From Bin80 sp965261255 (GTDB lineage: Bacteria > Bacteroidota > Rhodothermia > Rhodothermales > Bin80), in NCBI GenBank assembly GCA_965261255.1, contig CBDHCQ010000004.1, positions 2,666,001 to 2,730,000 of the forward strand: a stretch of DNA of 64,000 bases, read 5' to 3'. The notes under the pieces are model-generated. The model ran no database searches. It saw only the letters and a list, made by a program, of their open reading frames with translations, and was not told the origin of the DNA. Numbering within the stretch: the stretch's first letter is position 1; each line of letters begins with the position of its first letter. Shown here piece by piece: positions 52,395 to 62,146 of the stretch. The position numbers and the translations under genes are program-made.

Positions 52395-53888
52395 ATGTTA
52401 AAAACTGCAATCTCATGGTCTTGCTTGAGTGTGTTGCTTTTGACTGCTTGCAACCCATCAATGGAGGGAGATGGAAGCCTGGAGTTGCAAAATCAGAAGC
52501 CGAACATCATCGTTTTTTTAATTGATGATTTGGGAAAAGAGTGGCTTAGCAGTTACGGTGCTACGGACATCGCTACCTCCAACATTGATGCTCTGTCTGA
52601 AAGCGGCATGCAATTCAATAATGTCTATGGAACGCCTCAGTGCACGCCTTCACGTGTGACATTTTTGACTGGTCAATATCCTTTCAGACACGGTTGGGTT
52701 AATCATTGGGATGTGCCCCGTTGGGGGGGAGGAGCTCACTTTGATGAGTCTCTCAATCCATCTCTGCCCCTGGAAATGAAACGGGCTGGATATAAAACCT
52801 TCATCGGAGGGAAATGGCAAATCGATGACTTTAGAGTGGAGCCTGATGCACTGACCAAGGTAGGGTTTGATGAATTTTGCATGTGGACAGGCTACGAAAC
52901 CGGGAATCCAGAAGCCTCGCAGAACAGATATAATGATCCATATATTTTCACCAAAGAAGGTAGCAGACTGTATCCTGGAGAGTATGGCCCAGATATCTTC
53001 AAGGGTTGCCTCATTGATTTTCTGCGTAAGAATAAGGAGGAGCCCATGTTTGTTTATTACCCCATGGTACTTACACACGGGCCCTATGAAAAGACTCCCC
53101 TTGACTCAGAGGTATTTCCTACCACACTAGAGACACATGCGTCGATGGTGAGATATACGGATTTAATCACCGGAGAGATTGTGCAGGAATTGGACAAACT
53201 CGGGATACGTGAAAATACCCTGATAATTTGGACGACAGATAACGGGACTTCAAGGGGCTTTTCGGCTCACATGAATGGAAGGATAATAGATGGAGGGAAG
53301 GGCTCTACTTCAGAATCAGGAATTTGCTTGCCATTCATAGCCAGTTGGCCCGGGACTATTGAAGCAAACACTAAATCAAATGCACTCGTAGACTTTACAG
53401 ACCTCTTCCCCACTTTTCTTGATTTAGCTAACGTGAACGTGGGAGATAAATGGCGTGTGGGTAACGAAACACAGGTGCTTGATGGAAAATCCTTTAAATC
53501 TGTTTTGCTTGGAGATTCCCTTAAATCGCAACGTGAATGGATCCTTGGAATGGGGGGAGGCAACAACGCTCGGTTGACAGATCAAGGAGTTGAGAATCAA
53601 TATGTATTTCGGGACAGGGTGGTGCGTAACCTGCGCTACAAACTTACCATAGGCTCCAATAAAAGCCCGACGGGATTTTATGACTTGGAAACCGATCCCG
53701 ATGAACAACAAAACTTAATCAACCAACTCAACACGGAAGAGAGGACTGAAAACTACGGGGAATTGCTGAGTGTTTTGGACTATTTCCCTTATAAAGACAA
53801 CGATCCCCGGTATATACCCAACCCACCCCAGCCTTGGGATGTGGAAGTAACAGCCGAAAGCCAGGCTTGGAAAATCGGATTGCAGTAG
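52395..53888 (+). CDS. Sulfatase, lipoprotein
   Basis: 497 residues from the ATG at 52395 (a GTG is two codons earlier). A lipobox (LLLTAC) marks a lipoprotein. The sulfatase family is shown by NIIVFLIDDLGKEWLSSYGA with the metal-binding Asp pair and the formylglycine motif CTPSR at residues 83-87 (QCTPSRVTFLTGQYPFRHGW), so it needs a formylglycine-generating enzyme, not in the window. Other landmarks are GYKTFIGGKWQIDD, IIWTTDNGTSRGF and GIYDLE-type LTIGSNKSPTGFYDLETDPD. It removes sulfate esters from glycans or small molecules at the cell surface. No susC/susD or other sulfatase is beside it. Substrate unknown. Confidence 0.88.
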   Translation: MLKTAISWSCLSVLLLTACNPSMEGDGSLELQNQKPNIIVFLIDDLGKEWLSSYGATDIATSNIDALSESGMQFNNVYGTPQCTPSRVTFLTGQYPFRHGWVNHWDVPRWGGGAHFDESLNPSLPLEMKRAGYKTFIGGKWQIDDFRVEPDALTKVGFDEFCMWTGYETGNPEASQNRYNDPYIFTKEGSRLYPGEYGPDIFKGCLIDFLRKNKEEPMFVYYPMVLTHGPYEKTPLDSEVFPTTLETHASMVRYTDLITGEIVQELDKLGIRENTLIIWTTDNGTSRGFSAHMNGRIIDGGKGSTSESGICLPFIASWPGTIEANTKSNALVDFTDLFPTFLDLANVNVGDKWRVGNETQVLDGKSFKSVLLGDSLKSQREWILGMGGGNNARLTDQGVENQYVFRDRVVRNLRYKLTIGSNKSPTGFYDLETDPDEQQNLINQLNTEERTENYGELLSVLDYFPYKDNDPRYIPNPPQPWDVEVTAESQAWKIGLQ

Positions 53889-54538
53889 ACTTGAGGTTCC
53901 TTGGTACTTATCTGCGAAGGAGGTATCCTGCTGATAAACTTGAGAAATTGAACCAGTCGAATTGAATGACTCAGAATGATTTCTTCACACTTGACGGATT
54001 TGATCTAACCCGTCTTTTCTATGCATTCATTATTGCCTTGCTTTCAAGGACCATATTCACACAGAGTAAGAATTGCTGATAAATCTACTCCGTTCCTGCA
54101 GTATGACGGAGTTTAGATCGAATAAGTTTGATGCCGGGTCGTAAAGCCATATACTATCCCAAAGATGCAGCGAGGTGTTGTGCGGCATTCAGGAGCACGT
54201 TAGCTAGCCCGAGGCATTATTGGAGCGAATTATTACGGCTTCTAGTAGCAAAGATGATATTGTCCATGATCCTTTTTGCTGCTGCCGTACCACTGTTGCC
54301 GTTTCGCGAAGGATCAATCGACAGTTTATAGGAATTGACATCTCCTCTTTCCTATGGTTCTTTCCTTGTTTGTGTGGAATGATTAATTTTGGGTGGGTCA
54401 TAATCAATCATTCTCATTCAAAATGATTGTATAGATTCAGTGATGTTGTACACTCTGGGACTTGACGCTGCGTGACAGATTGACAGGAAAGCTACAGGAA
54501 ACGGAGCACCAACAGATTGATGTTTTTCTCTCGCATTC
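53889..54538. other. Intergenic with a methyltransferase relic
   Basis: 650 bases between the sulfatase and propeller genes. Apart from the relic at 54208-54348 I saw only short frames without family signal, such as a 37-codon one at 53967. The last 100 bases should contain the propeller-gene promoter. Confidence 0.4.
54208..54348 (+). pseudogene. Fragment of a site-specific DNA methyltransferase
   Basis: Read from 54208 the frame gives PEALLERIITASSSKDDIVH, then DPFCCCRTTVAVSRRINRQF and IGIDISS. This is motif I (DPFxGxGTT) and the region before it of N4-cytosine/N6-adenine methyltransferases, where PEALLERII..SS..D.V.DPFCGCGTT and a following R.FIGIDI are standard. Two glycines of the cofactor loop are replaced (CCCR for GCGT), a stop lies just upstream, and neither the rest of the enzyme nor the DPPY motif follows. 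So this is a relic, perhaps of a lost restriction-modification gene. Confidence 0.65.
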
Positions 54539-54550
54539 ATGGTAGAACCA

Positions 54551-55744
54551 ATGCGTCAGGTACGTTCGAATGCTAACTGTGCTTTGCGCCGAATCTTCGC
54601 TACGCTTGCCATAGGCGCTAGCATGCTGGTCACCGCGCAGGCTCAGGAGTTGTCTTTCACGCTTCACGAGCACTTGATCATTGGTGATGACGAAGAGGCA
54701 CCATCCGAGTACCTCTTTTATTACCCCGAAATAGTACGCACGGACTCGCAAGGTCACATCTACGTCAAAGATGCAAGAAGCGCGGACGTTCGGGTCTTTG
54801 ACGCGAATGGCCGATATGTAACTACGGTCGGCAAAAGAGGCGAAGGACCAGGCGAATTGCGGGAAGTCTACGGCATGCACGTAGATGGCGACGACCGGAT
54901 AATTGTGGCCGACCGAATGAGCCGGCGTCTCACGATTTTCACGGATATGGGCAAGAGCTTCGCAACAAAGTCTCTTGCAGAAGACGGGAAGACGATCGCG
55001 CCGAGGCCAATCCTGTCTCTTGACAATTCCTTTGTGCTCAAGTACGTGAAGCTTTTTGCAAATCCTGCAGAAGGCCCAAGTATCATGGACGACAGGGTTC
55101 TCCATACATATGATACGGATTTGAACCGATTGGAGACTTTTGCCCAATTGGAGGATATCTACGACTTGGACGATCCATTCCTGAACGCGTATTCCACTTC
55201 GCCCAGGGGGATGAATGTGGCAACCAATGGGACGGACACCATAGTCTTGGCTCCTACCGTGTACGGCGGGTACATTTACCGATACACACGGTCAAATGAC
55301 GAGTGGGTCATGGAAAAGCTAAAAGGGGGGCCTGTCCCCACAAGAGCATTCATACCCGTCAGCGAGAAAGATATAGAGGAGAACCAAGACATTAGAAGGG
55401 CTTATACTACAACCTCAGGCCCAACTGGGACGTACCGTGCGAGGACTCTCAGCCGGAGTAGCGGTGTAGCTATCCTGAGCACAGGTGAGATCCTTCATTT
55501 CCCTCGTCGGACCCCACTGAAACAGGATTTTGAGCCACGAGCGGAACTATTTAATCAGAATGGGGACTTGGTTGGCTATGGCCAACTGCAATTCGATAAC
55601 CCTGAGTTAAACGGAAACACTCGCGTAATGGAGTCCATCCGCATCAAGTGGATTGACTCGGATGATCGTCTATACGTTGCCCGGAAGAACGGTGAAGGCT
55701 TCTTTGTGCTCAGTGTCGCGAATCTAGAAATCAGTTCAAAATGA
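54551..55744 (+). CDS. Secreted 6-bladed beta-propeller protein
   Basis: 397 residues from the ATG at 54551 (54539 is in frame). The signal peptide ends FATLAIGASMLVTAQAQ, with no lipobox, unlike the other propeller paralogues of this window. Blade motifs are YYPEIVRTDSQGHIYVKDA, VRVFDANGRYVTTVGKRGEG, PGELREVYGMHVDGDDRIIV and ADRMSRRLTIFTDMGKSF, repeating the pattern of the Bacteroidota 6-bladed propeller family. The C-terminal part has HFPRRTPLKQDFEPRAELFN. It resembles the proteins at 8081 and 9930 only at family level. Function unknown; ligand or protein binding is likely. Confidence 0.78.
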   Translation: MRQVRSNANCALRRIFATLAIGASMLVTAQAQELSFTLHEHLIIGDDEEAPSEYLFYYPEIVRTDSQGHIYVKDARSADVRVFDANGRYVTTVGKRGEGPGELREVYGMHVDGDDRIIVADRMSRRLTIFTDMGKSFATKSLAEDGKTIAPRPILSLDNSFVLKYVKLFANPAEGPSIMDDRVLHTYDTDLNRLETFAQLEDIYDLDDPFLNAYSTSPRGMNVATNGTDTIVLAPTVYGGYIYRYTRSNDEWVMEKLKGGPVPTRAFIPVSEKDIEENQDIRRAYTTTSGPTGTYRARTLSRSSGVAILSTGEILHFPRRTPLKQDFEPRAELFNQNGDLVGYGQLQFDNPELNGNTRVMESIRIKWIDSDDRLYVARKNGEGFFVLSVANLEISSK

Positions 55745-55755
55745 GTCGCGAGTAT

Positions 55756-55773
55756 TGCTGCAACTGTGCAGCA
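55756..55773 (+). terminator. Short hairpin after the propeller gene
   Basis: TGCTGCA (55756-55762) pairs fully with TGCAGCA (55767-55773) around a four-base loop, 12 bases after the stop. No T-run follows, so the terminator role is uncertain. Confidence 0.35.
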
Positions 55774-56292
55774 CTGGCGCATTAGTCAAGAAATGCGTTA
55801 ATTCGGGTGTCAATAGGCTTCAGGCCGTTACGTGCAGGATTCTGCTAGTCATCGTTTCATTGTGGGTCGAAATTCATTTTGCAGTACTTACAAGGGCAAC
55901 TGAACAGATCATAACAATAGCGCACGCGACAACGACACTTATGGAGTTTGTTTTCCAAGTGACCATGGCGCCAGATCTGGCTGTTCGGCGACGGTGAGGC
56001 TTCTTCTCTGGGGGCAACCAAAAGTTTCGGTGGCAAGGACACACAACAAGAAAGGCCACTCTCACAAGCTTTGGTCCATTAGGCTACGGCCTTGCAAATT
56101 GCAGTCGTGAGCATGTCTTTTATGACTACTTAAGCGATCCTAGGATTTCGAGGACTCTACCACTTGAAATCATGAGCTCAATATTAGTCAACCAGAAAAC
56201 TCGATGGAATCTTCTGCAGTAGATACCAAGTTTTGAAGTAAATTACCCCGCTGTACGCAAATCGCTAATCAACATACAATCTGACGCTTGGA
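55774..56292. other. Intergenic before ppdK, nothing recognised
   Basis: 519 bases. Short frames of about 60 codons on both strands lack family signals. The right end must hold the ppdK promoter. Confidence 0.4.
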
Positions 56293-58929
56293 ATGTCCAC
56301 CCAATACGTGTATCGCTTCGGAAGCGGGGCTACCGAAGGATCAAAAGAAATGAAAGCCTTACTTGGCGGAAAGGGAGCCAACCTGGCAGAAATGAGCGCC
56401 ATTGGCCTACCTGTCCCCCCCGGCTTCACGATAACTACTGAAGCCTGTCGCTACTACAGCGACAATCAATCCTGGCCCGAAGGGCTGGATACCCAGATAC
56501 AAGAAGGCTTACACCACCTCGAGAATGCACTAGGACGCAAATATGGAGATCCTCACAAACCCCTCCTCGTCTCTGTCCGAAGCGGGGCCGCGCAATCAAT
56601 GCCCGGTATGATGGATACCGTGCTCAACCTGGGACTGAGCGACGAGGTTGTTACCGGACTCGCGCGGGAAAGCGGTAATGAGCGCTTTGCCTACGACGCG
56701 TACCGTCGGTTTATTGACATGTTTGGAGATGTAGTCATGGGCGTACATCACCACTACTTTGAGGGCGCCATTGACGCAATGAAGAAAGCCAAGGGGGTTA
56801 CAGATGACTTGGAGTTGGATGCAGATGACCTAAAACGTCTGGTACAGTCATTCAAGGATCTTTATGAAATGCATGCCGGCCACGCATTCCCAACTGACCC
56901 GCAAGTACAACTCAAACATTCCATAAACGCAGTTTTTAGCTCGTGGGACATTCCACGTGCCCGCAAATATCGTCAGATTAACAAAATCACCGGCCTCTTG
57001 GGCACCGCCGTCAATGTGCAGGCTATGGTCTATGGTAATATGGGTGAGACTAGTGGAACCGGTGTTTGCTTTACACGCAATCCTGCCACTGGAGAGAGAG
57101 AGCTCTATGGTGAGTATCTCGTCAATGCTCAGGGAGAGGATGTTGTAGCTGGCATCCGCACACCTAAGCCGATTTCGGAAATGGCCGAAGAATTTCCTCA
57201 ACCACATGAGGATTTGGTCCGAATGACTACAAATCTCGAAAAACATTACCAGAATATGCAGGATATAGAGTTTACGATCCAAGACGGATCGCTTTATATC
57301 CTGCAAACCCGTGATGGTAAGCGGACCGGGCGTGCAGCCCTGCGCACCGCGGTGGACCTGGTTAAGGAGGGGATTACTGACAAAGCAAGTGCTGTGAGAA
57401 ACCTCGTCGAGCCGAGACATCTTGATCAACTGTTGCATCCTGGTTTCAAGGACGAACTCGCATACCAAGATGATGTGATGGCGACTGGACTCCCAGCCTC
57501 TCCTGGAGCCGCAGTAGGACAAGTGGTGTTCAGTGCTGACAAAGCCGAAGCCTGGGCACAGGATGGCAAAAAAGTTGTTTTGGTCCGTATCGAAACGAGC
57601 CCAGAAGATGTGGGCGGCATGGATGCGGCGCAGGGCATATTAACCTCTCGAGGGGGCATGACAAGTCATGCCGCCGTGGTCGCACGCGGCTGGGGCAAAC
57701 CCTGCGTTGCAGGCTGTGGAGATGTTGTGATTAACTACACAGAAAAATCCTTTGTTGCGAACGGCACTACAGTAAAAGAAGGAGATTGGATCAGCATCAA
57801 TGGCTCGTCGGGAGAGGTCATTCATGGCGCGCAGGAATTGGTTAGCGCTCAGATGAGCGAGGACTTTGAAACCTTCATGGAATGGGCCGATGAGATCCGC
57901 CCCATGGGGGTGCGGACCAACGCCGATACGCCTGAGGATGCCGCAAAAGCAATTTCGTTTGGAGCAGAAGGTATCGGCCTCTGCCGTACGGAGCACATGT
58001 TCTTTGAGGGCAATCGCATTTTGTCTGTCAGAGAAATGATTCTGGCCAAGTCCGAGGAGGCCCGTGAGGCCGCGCTAGCCAAGCTGCTTCCCTTCCAGAG
58101 GGAAGATTTTGCTGGAATCTTCCGTGCGATGCCGGGAATGCCAATCACAATCCGCCTCCTGGATCCACCGCTGCACGAGTTCCTCCCGCATGATCAGGCC
58201 GGAAAATCGGAGATGGCGCAACTCATGGGCGTATCACTCGCTGAAGTTGAAGCGAAAATCGCTGAACTGCACGAATTCAACCCAATGCTGGGCCACCGCG
58301 GTTGTCGCCTCGGAATAACCTACCCTGAGATCACCGCTATGCAGGCAAGGGCCATTATTGAAGCTGCGGTAGAAGTCAGGGGAGAGGGCATTGATCCAAA
58401 GCCGGAAATAATGGTGCCTCTGATCGGAACCGTACAGGAGTTTGTCAACCAAAAAGAACTTATCCAGCAGACCGCAGAAACCGTATTTGAGGAAACCGGA
58501 ACCCGGGTAGAGTACTTGATCGGCACTATGATTGAGGTCCCGCGTGCCGCATTGACTGCTGCAGAAATAGCTAAAGCGGCCGACTTCTTCTCCTTCGGTA
58601 CTAATGATCTGACCCAAATGTGCTTTGGATACAGCCGAGATGACGCCGGTAAATTCCTGCCCAGCTATGTGGAGCAAAAAATCCTAGGTGACGATCCATT
58701 CCAGACACTTGACCAGGAAGGAGTCGGACAACTTGTTCAAATGGCTACCGAGCATGGTAGGGACACCAACTCAACCTTGAAAGTGGGCATCTGTGGTGAA
58801 CACGGGGGTGAGCCAAGCTCGGTCGGGTTCTGCTATCGCCTAGGCTTGGACTATGTTTCCTGCTCACCTTTCCGTGTTCCTATTGCCCGCTTATCTGCAG
58901 CCCAGGCACACCTGGAAAATCTAGCATGA
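56293..58929 (+). CDS. ppdK: Pyruvate, phosphate dikinase
   Basis: 878 residues, normal length. It interconverts pyruvate, ATP and phosphate with phosphoenolpyruvate, AMP and pyrophosphate, so it can feed gluconeogenesis or glycolysis. The nucleotide domain shows FGSGATEGSKEMKALLGGKG and VSVRSGAAQSMPGMMDTVLN, and TGVCFTRNPATGERELYGE near 260. The phosphohistidine site is in SRGGMTSHAAVVARGWGKPC (His near 459). The PEP/pyruvate barrel includes GIGLCRTEHMFFE, LGHRGCRLGITYPEITAMQA, and near the end FSFGTNDLTQMCFGYSRDDA and GICGEHGGEPSS. The usual regulatory Thr two residues before the His (TSH) is present. Four bases separate its stop from the following AsnB-like gene. Confidence 0.96.
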   Translation: MSTQYVYRFGSGATEGSKEMKALLGGKGANLAEMSAIGLPVPPGFTITTEACRYYSDNQSWPEGLDTQIQEGLHHLENALGRKYGDPHKPLLVSVRSGAAQSMPGMMDTVLNLGLSDEVVTGLARESGNERFAYDAYRRFIDMFGDVVMGVHHHYFEGAIDAMKKAKGVTDDLELDADDLKRLVQSFKDLYEMHAGHAFPTDPQVQLKHSINAVFSSWDIPRARKYRQINKITGLLGTAVNVQAMVYGNMGETSGTGVCFTRNPATGERELYGEYLVNAQGEDVVAGIRTPKPISEMAEEFPQPHEDLVRMTTNLEKHYQNMQDIEFTIQDGSLYILQTRDGKRTGRAALRTAVDLVKEGITDKASAVRNLVEPRHLDQLLHPGFKDELAYQDDVMATGLPASPGAAVGQVVFSADKAEAWAQDGKKVVLVRIETSPEDVGGMDAAQGILTSRGGMTSHAAVVARGWGKPCVAGCGDVVINYTEKSFVANGTTVKEGDWISINGSSGEVIHGAQELVSAQMSEDFETFMEWADEIRPMGVRTNADTPEDAAKAISFGAEGIGLCRTEHMFFEGNRILSVREMILAKSEEAREAALAKLLPFQREDFAGIFRAMPGMPITIRLLDPPLHEFLPHDQAGKSEMAQLMGVSLAEVEAKIAELHEFNPMLGHRGCRLGITYPEITAMQARAIIEAAVEVRGEGIDPKPEIMVPLIGTVQEFVNQKELIQQTAETVFEETGTRVEYLIGTMIEVPRAALTAAEIAKAADFFSFGTNDLTQMCFGYSRDDAGKFLPSYVEQKILGDDPFQTLDQEGVGQLVQMATEHGRDTNSTLKVGICGEHGGEPSSVGFCYRLGLDYVSCSPFRVPIARLSAAQAHLENLA

Positions 58930-58933
58930 GATC

Positions 58934-60613
58934 ATGGGCTGGCTGACAGGTTTTGCGGGCGCATCAAAGCCTGCAAAACTGGCTGTTCAGCATGAACAAG
59001 CCCGGTTTAACATTCGGGAACCGAATCTGCACGCACAGGCAGGAGGGCCTGCAGAGACCTGTTTTGGTGGAAAACTACCGGGCGACGGCACCTTTTTCGT
59101 TACGGGTGTGGGAATTCGTGATGACCGCATCCTGCAGGAACAGGACTGGGCTGCTCTCCTGGCCCAAACCGAAACTGGTCTGGCAGACTTGGACGGGCAC
59201 TTTGTTGTCCTGCGCTGGCAACCCGGCAAAGTAGAGTTGTTCACAGATAGCACCGGTACACGGACTGTTTACCTTCTTGAACATGCAGATGGAGTGTATT
59301 TCAGTACACGGCTTGACTGGCTTGCCCAGTACGCAGGTCCCCTAGAGATAGACTACGCCTGGTTTGGTGCACAATGGCTCTTGGCAAACTCACTGGATAC
59401 AACCAGTCTGGTCAAGCAAGCCATCCGCCTTGGAGCTGGCGGATGTGCTGTAGTAGAGCACGGACGCTTGAAGGTTAGCCTGCGACCATGGAGTTGTACG
59501 AACACACAACTTGATCATAGCGGAGAAGGATATAAACATGCACTTCAAAAAGCGCTCCGGGTAAGTGGACCGAAACCATGGAGTCTAGGGCTGTCAGGGG
59601 GGCTGGATTCGCGAGCATTGCTGGCACTCGGCAAATACCGTAATACGCATGTCTGGGGCCCTCCCGACCATCCTGATGTACGAGTATCAACTAGCCTGGC
59701 CCGCATTGCGGAAGTTGAACATAAGTATCTCCAGATTCAGCTGCCGGAAATCGCAAATTGTGTTGCCCTGCTGCGTGAACGGGTCGCATTTACCCATGTC
59801 ATCACCCCCGCTTCCGCAACTATTGAGCGCATTGCTTACGGCAAATTGCATAGAACAGGCCTAGGTGTTCTGGATGGTGGTTTCGGTGAGATTGCACGCC
59901 GACAACTCATGAACCAAATCGTGTTCAGGCGCACCTTAAATCTGGATAAAGCACAGATAACCTTGCCCCGCACACTAGCAGGAAAAGCTGATTTTTTTGC
60001 ACCGGATGTGCTCAAAATCATGGCTGACGGCGCCGAAGATCAGCTCAACGTCTGTTGGCAGCGCCTCCCCGCATCAATGACCACTGCCGATAAGGCAGAC
60101 CTGCTGAGCGTTCAATCACGCCTGCCAAACTTCTTTGGGCTTGAGCAGAATTATCTGGATGGCGTGTGCGTTTCTTACATGCCGTATGCACAGCCCTCGG
60201 TGCTCAGGGCATTGTTTCAGGTTCCCCTCCGGCTGCGCTGGCACGGGCGTCTGTTGCGAAAACTCATTCGACGGCATGCTTTCGCTTTGGCGCATCAACC
60301 TCTAGTAAAAGGTACCGTGCGTTATCCTTTTGGACTGGGGACGGTTAGTTCCCTGGCGTATACCCGGGCAAAAAAGAAGATGGGATTGGCCTATAGTGAT
60401 CCACGTCCGCGGGATTTTATTAGCCATTTACGTGAGTTCCTGTTGGACACGCTTCATAGTGCCTCCGTCCGAGACTGTGATGCATACGATCAGGCGAAAC
60501 TGCAACTTATGGCCAATAGCTTCGCTAGTGGTGATACCAGCTACATTGGCCAGCTGGACTGGTGGCTCGCTTTTGAAACTTGGAGAAGCATGCTGCGCCG
60601 GGAGAACAGCTAA
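58934..60613 (+). CDS. Asparagine-synthetase-like protein without glutaminase cysteine
   Basis: 559 residues. The N-terminal 130 residues keep the Ntn/GATase-II outline (DLDGHFVVLRW, LFTDSTGTRTVYLLEHADGV), but the first residues are MGWLTGFAG where AsnB has Met-Cys-Gly-Ile, so Cys2, needed to use glutamine, is missing. The C-terminal synthetase domain has a clear PP-loop, SLGLSGGLDSRALLAL, near 213-228. Enzymes of this shape that cannot use glutamine either use ammonia or join their own amine, as in beta-lactam synthetases and lasso-peptide cyclases. No lasso or other precursor gene was seen nearby. It follows ppdK by four bases, so it may be co-transcribed. Substrate unknown. Confidence 0.82.
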   Translation: MGWLTGFAGASKPAKLAVQHEQARFNIREPNLHAQAGGPAETCFGGKLPGDGTFFVTGVGIRDDRILQEQDWAALLAQTETGLADLDGHFVVLRWQPGKVELFTDSTGTRTVYLLEHADGVYFSTRLDWLAQYAGPLEIDYAWFGAQWLLANSLDTTSLVKQAIRLGAGGCAVVEHGRLKVSLRPWSCTNTQLDHSGEGYKHALQKALRVSGPKPWSLGLSGGLDSRALLALGKYRNTHVWGPPDHPDVRVSTSLARIAEVEHKYLQIQLPEIANCVALLRERVAFTHVITPASATIERIAYGKLHRTGLGVLDGGFGEIARRQLMNQIVFRRTLNLDKAQITLPRTLAGKADFFAPDVLKIMADGAEDQLNVCWQRLPASMTTADKADLLSVQSRLPNFFGLEQNYLDGVCVSYMPYAQPSVLRALFQVPLRLRWHGRLLRKLIRRHAFALAHQPLVKGTVRYPFGLGTVSSLAYTRAKKKMGLAYSDPRPRDFISHLREFLLDTLHSASVRDCDAYDQAKLQLMANSFASGDTSYIGQLDWWLAFETWRSMLRRENS

Positions 60614-60683
60614 GCTTTGGAGATCTCTGACTGGTTTTCTACGAACATTGTGTATCCAAGGAGATCGCAACAACTAGCCGCAA

Positions 60684-61886
60684 TCACACGTCATTCCCAA
60701 GCGGAACAAAGGCCTGAACCCCCGTGATCGCACGCCCGAGTATCAGGCCATGTATGTCATAGGTCCCCTCATATGTATTGACGCTCTCCAGGTTGACCAT
60801 ATGATGAATCACCCGAAACTCTCCGCTGATTCCATTTCCTCCCAGCATATCGCGGGCAGTTCTTGCAATCTCCAGTGCAGTGTTGCAATTATTACGTTTG
60901 GCCATAGATACCATTTCGGGTATGGCACGCCCCGTATCCATCAGTTTCCCCAGACGCCAGGCTAAAAGCTGCATCTGTGTAATGCTGGTGATCATATTGG
61001 CCAGTTTCGTTTGCACGAGTTGCATAGCCCCGAGTGGGTGACCAAACTGGTGTCGCTCCATAACGTATTGTCGCGCCCTTTGAAAACAGTTTTCTGCGGC
61101 CCCACACGCTCCCCACACGATTCCGTAACGGGCACTGTTAAGACAGGTAAACGGTCCACGCAATCCGCGGACCTCGGGAAATACTCTTGAATCAGGAACG
61201 AATACATCATGCAGCACAATCTCACCCGTAAGTGACGCCCGGAGACTCATCTTATGTCCGGTCTTCGGTGTCGTTAAGCCTTTACTTCCCCGCTCAATGA
61301 TGAATCCTCGAATCACACCTGGATCATCGGCCGACTCCTTCGCTTTTGCCCACACTACAGCTAGATCTGCAATAGGAGAATTAGTGATCCACATCTTTGC
61401 CCCGTTCAGTTTCCAACCTCCAGAAACCCGAAGCGCGGTAGTTTCCATGGAACCTGGATCAGATCCATGATTGGGTTCGGTTAGGCCAAAACACCCAATT
61501 AGCTCTCCGGTTGCCAGTCGTGGAAGAAATGTGTTTCGTTGCTCGTCGGTGCCAAACTTCCAGATCGGCAACATAACCAGCGAGGACTGCACGGACATGA
61601 AGGAACGGTATCCCGAATCAACGCGCTCAAGCTCGCGAGCTACCAGCCCATAGGCTGTGTAGCTGACTTCAGCTCCGCCAAATTCTTCCGGAATGAACGC
61701 TCCCAACAGCCCGATCTCCCCCATCTCCCGTGCAATTTCCGTGTGGAAAACCTCATCCTGATTGCCTTCTAGCGCGCGCGGTTCAAGTTTTTCCTGTGCA
61801 TATCGTCTGGCCAATTGTTGAATCAGACACTCTTCTTCGCTTAATGTGTCCTCGAAATAAAGTACATCGTCTACATTCAGGGGCAT
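60684..61886 (-). CDS. gcdH: Glutaryl-CoA dehydrogenase
   Basis: 400 residues from the ATG at 61886 (the frame reaches 61955). An acyl-CoA dehydrogenase flavoprotein. The sequence follows glutaryl-CoA dehydrogenase closely: NQDEVFHTEIAREMGEIGLL, VARELERVDSGYRSFMSVQS, GCFGLTEPNHGSDPGSMET, WKLNGAKMWITNSPIADLAV, EMVSMAKRNNCNTALEIA, RDMLGGNGISGEFRVIHHMV and NLESVNTYEGTYDIHGLIL, where the Glu of YEGT (near 373) is the catalytic base. The enzyme oxidises and decarboxylates glutaryl-CoA to crotonyl-CoA in lysine, tryptophan or benzoate breakdown, and passes electrons to ETF. The Fe-S protein at 5866 is a possible further partner of ETF, although far off. Convergent with the AsnB-like gene. Confidence 0.95.
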   Translation of the reverse strand: MPLNVDDVLYFEDTLSEEECLIQQLARRYAQEKLEPRALEGNQDEVFHTEIAREMGEIGLLGAFIPEEFGGAEVSYTAYGLVARELERVDSGYRSFMSVQSSLVMLPIWKFGTDEQRNTFLPRLATGELIGCFGLTEPNHGSDPGSMETTALRVSGGWKLNGAKMWITNSPIADLAVVWAKAKESADDPGVIRGFIIERGSKGLTTPKTGHKMSLRASLTGEIVLHDVFVPDSRVFPEVRGLRGPFTCLNSARYGIVWGACGAAENCFQRARQYVMERHQFGHPLGAMQLVQTKLANMITSITQMQLLAWRLGKLMDTGRAIPEMVSMAKRNNCNTALEIARTARDMLGGNGISGEFRVIHHMVNLESVNTYEGTYDIHGLILGRAITGVQAFVPLGNDV

Positions 61887-62146
61887 CGTTCGAATCGGAA
61901 ATAGGTTAAGGTCTGTATGGTAATCTAACTGTTGAGATGTTTCGCTGAATCCCACATCTTAAACTTAAATGTTATACTGCTGTGCAGTTCGGAGAAAGAT
62001 ATTGGAATCAAATGACCAATGAGGTTGACTCTTCGCAAGGCACATGATCCGCCGCGCGTTCCTACACTGCGGACAGGACACTGGTTCATTCGCAACAAAG
62101 CCTGAGGCCCGGGGTTTGACCAGTGTCAACTAATCAGCTACACTTC

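Noticed and set aside
52115..52453. Minus-strand frame of 112 codons before the sulfatase gene
   Set aside because: It overlaps the sulfatase start and signal peptide, lies in A+T-rich DNA, has no family signal, and has no clear start context.
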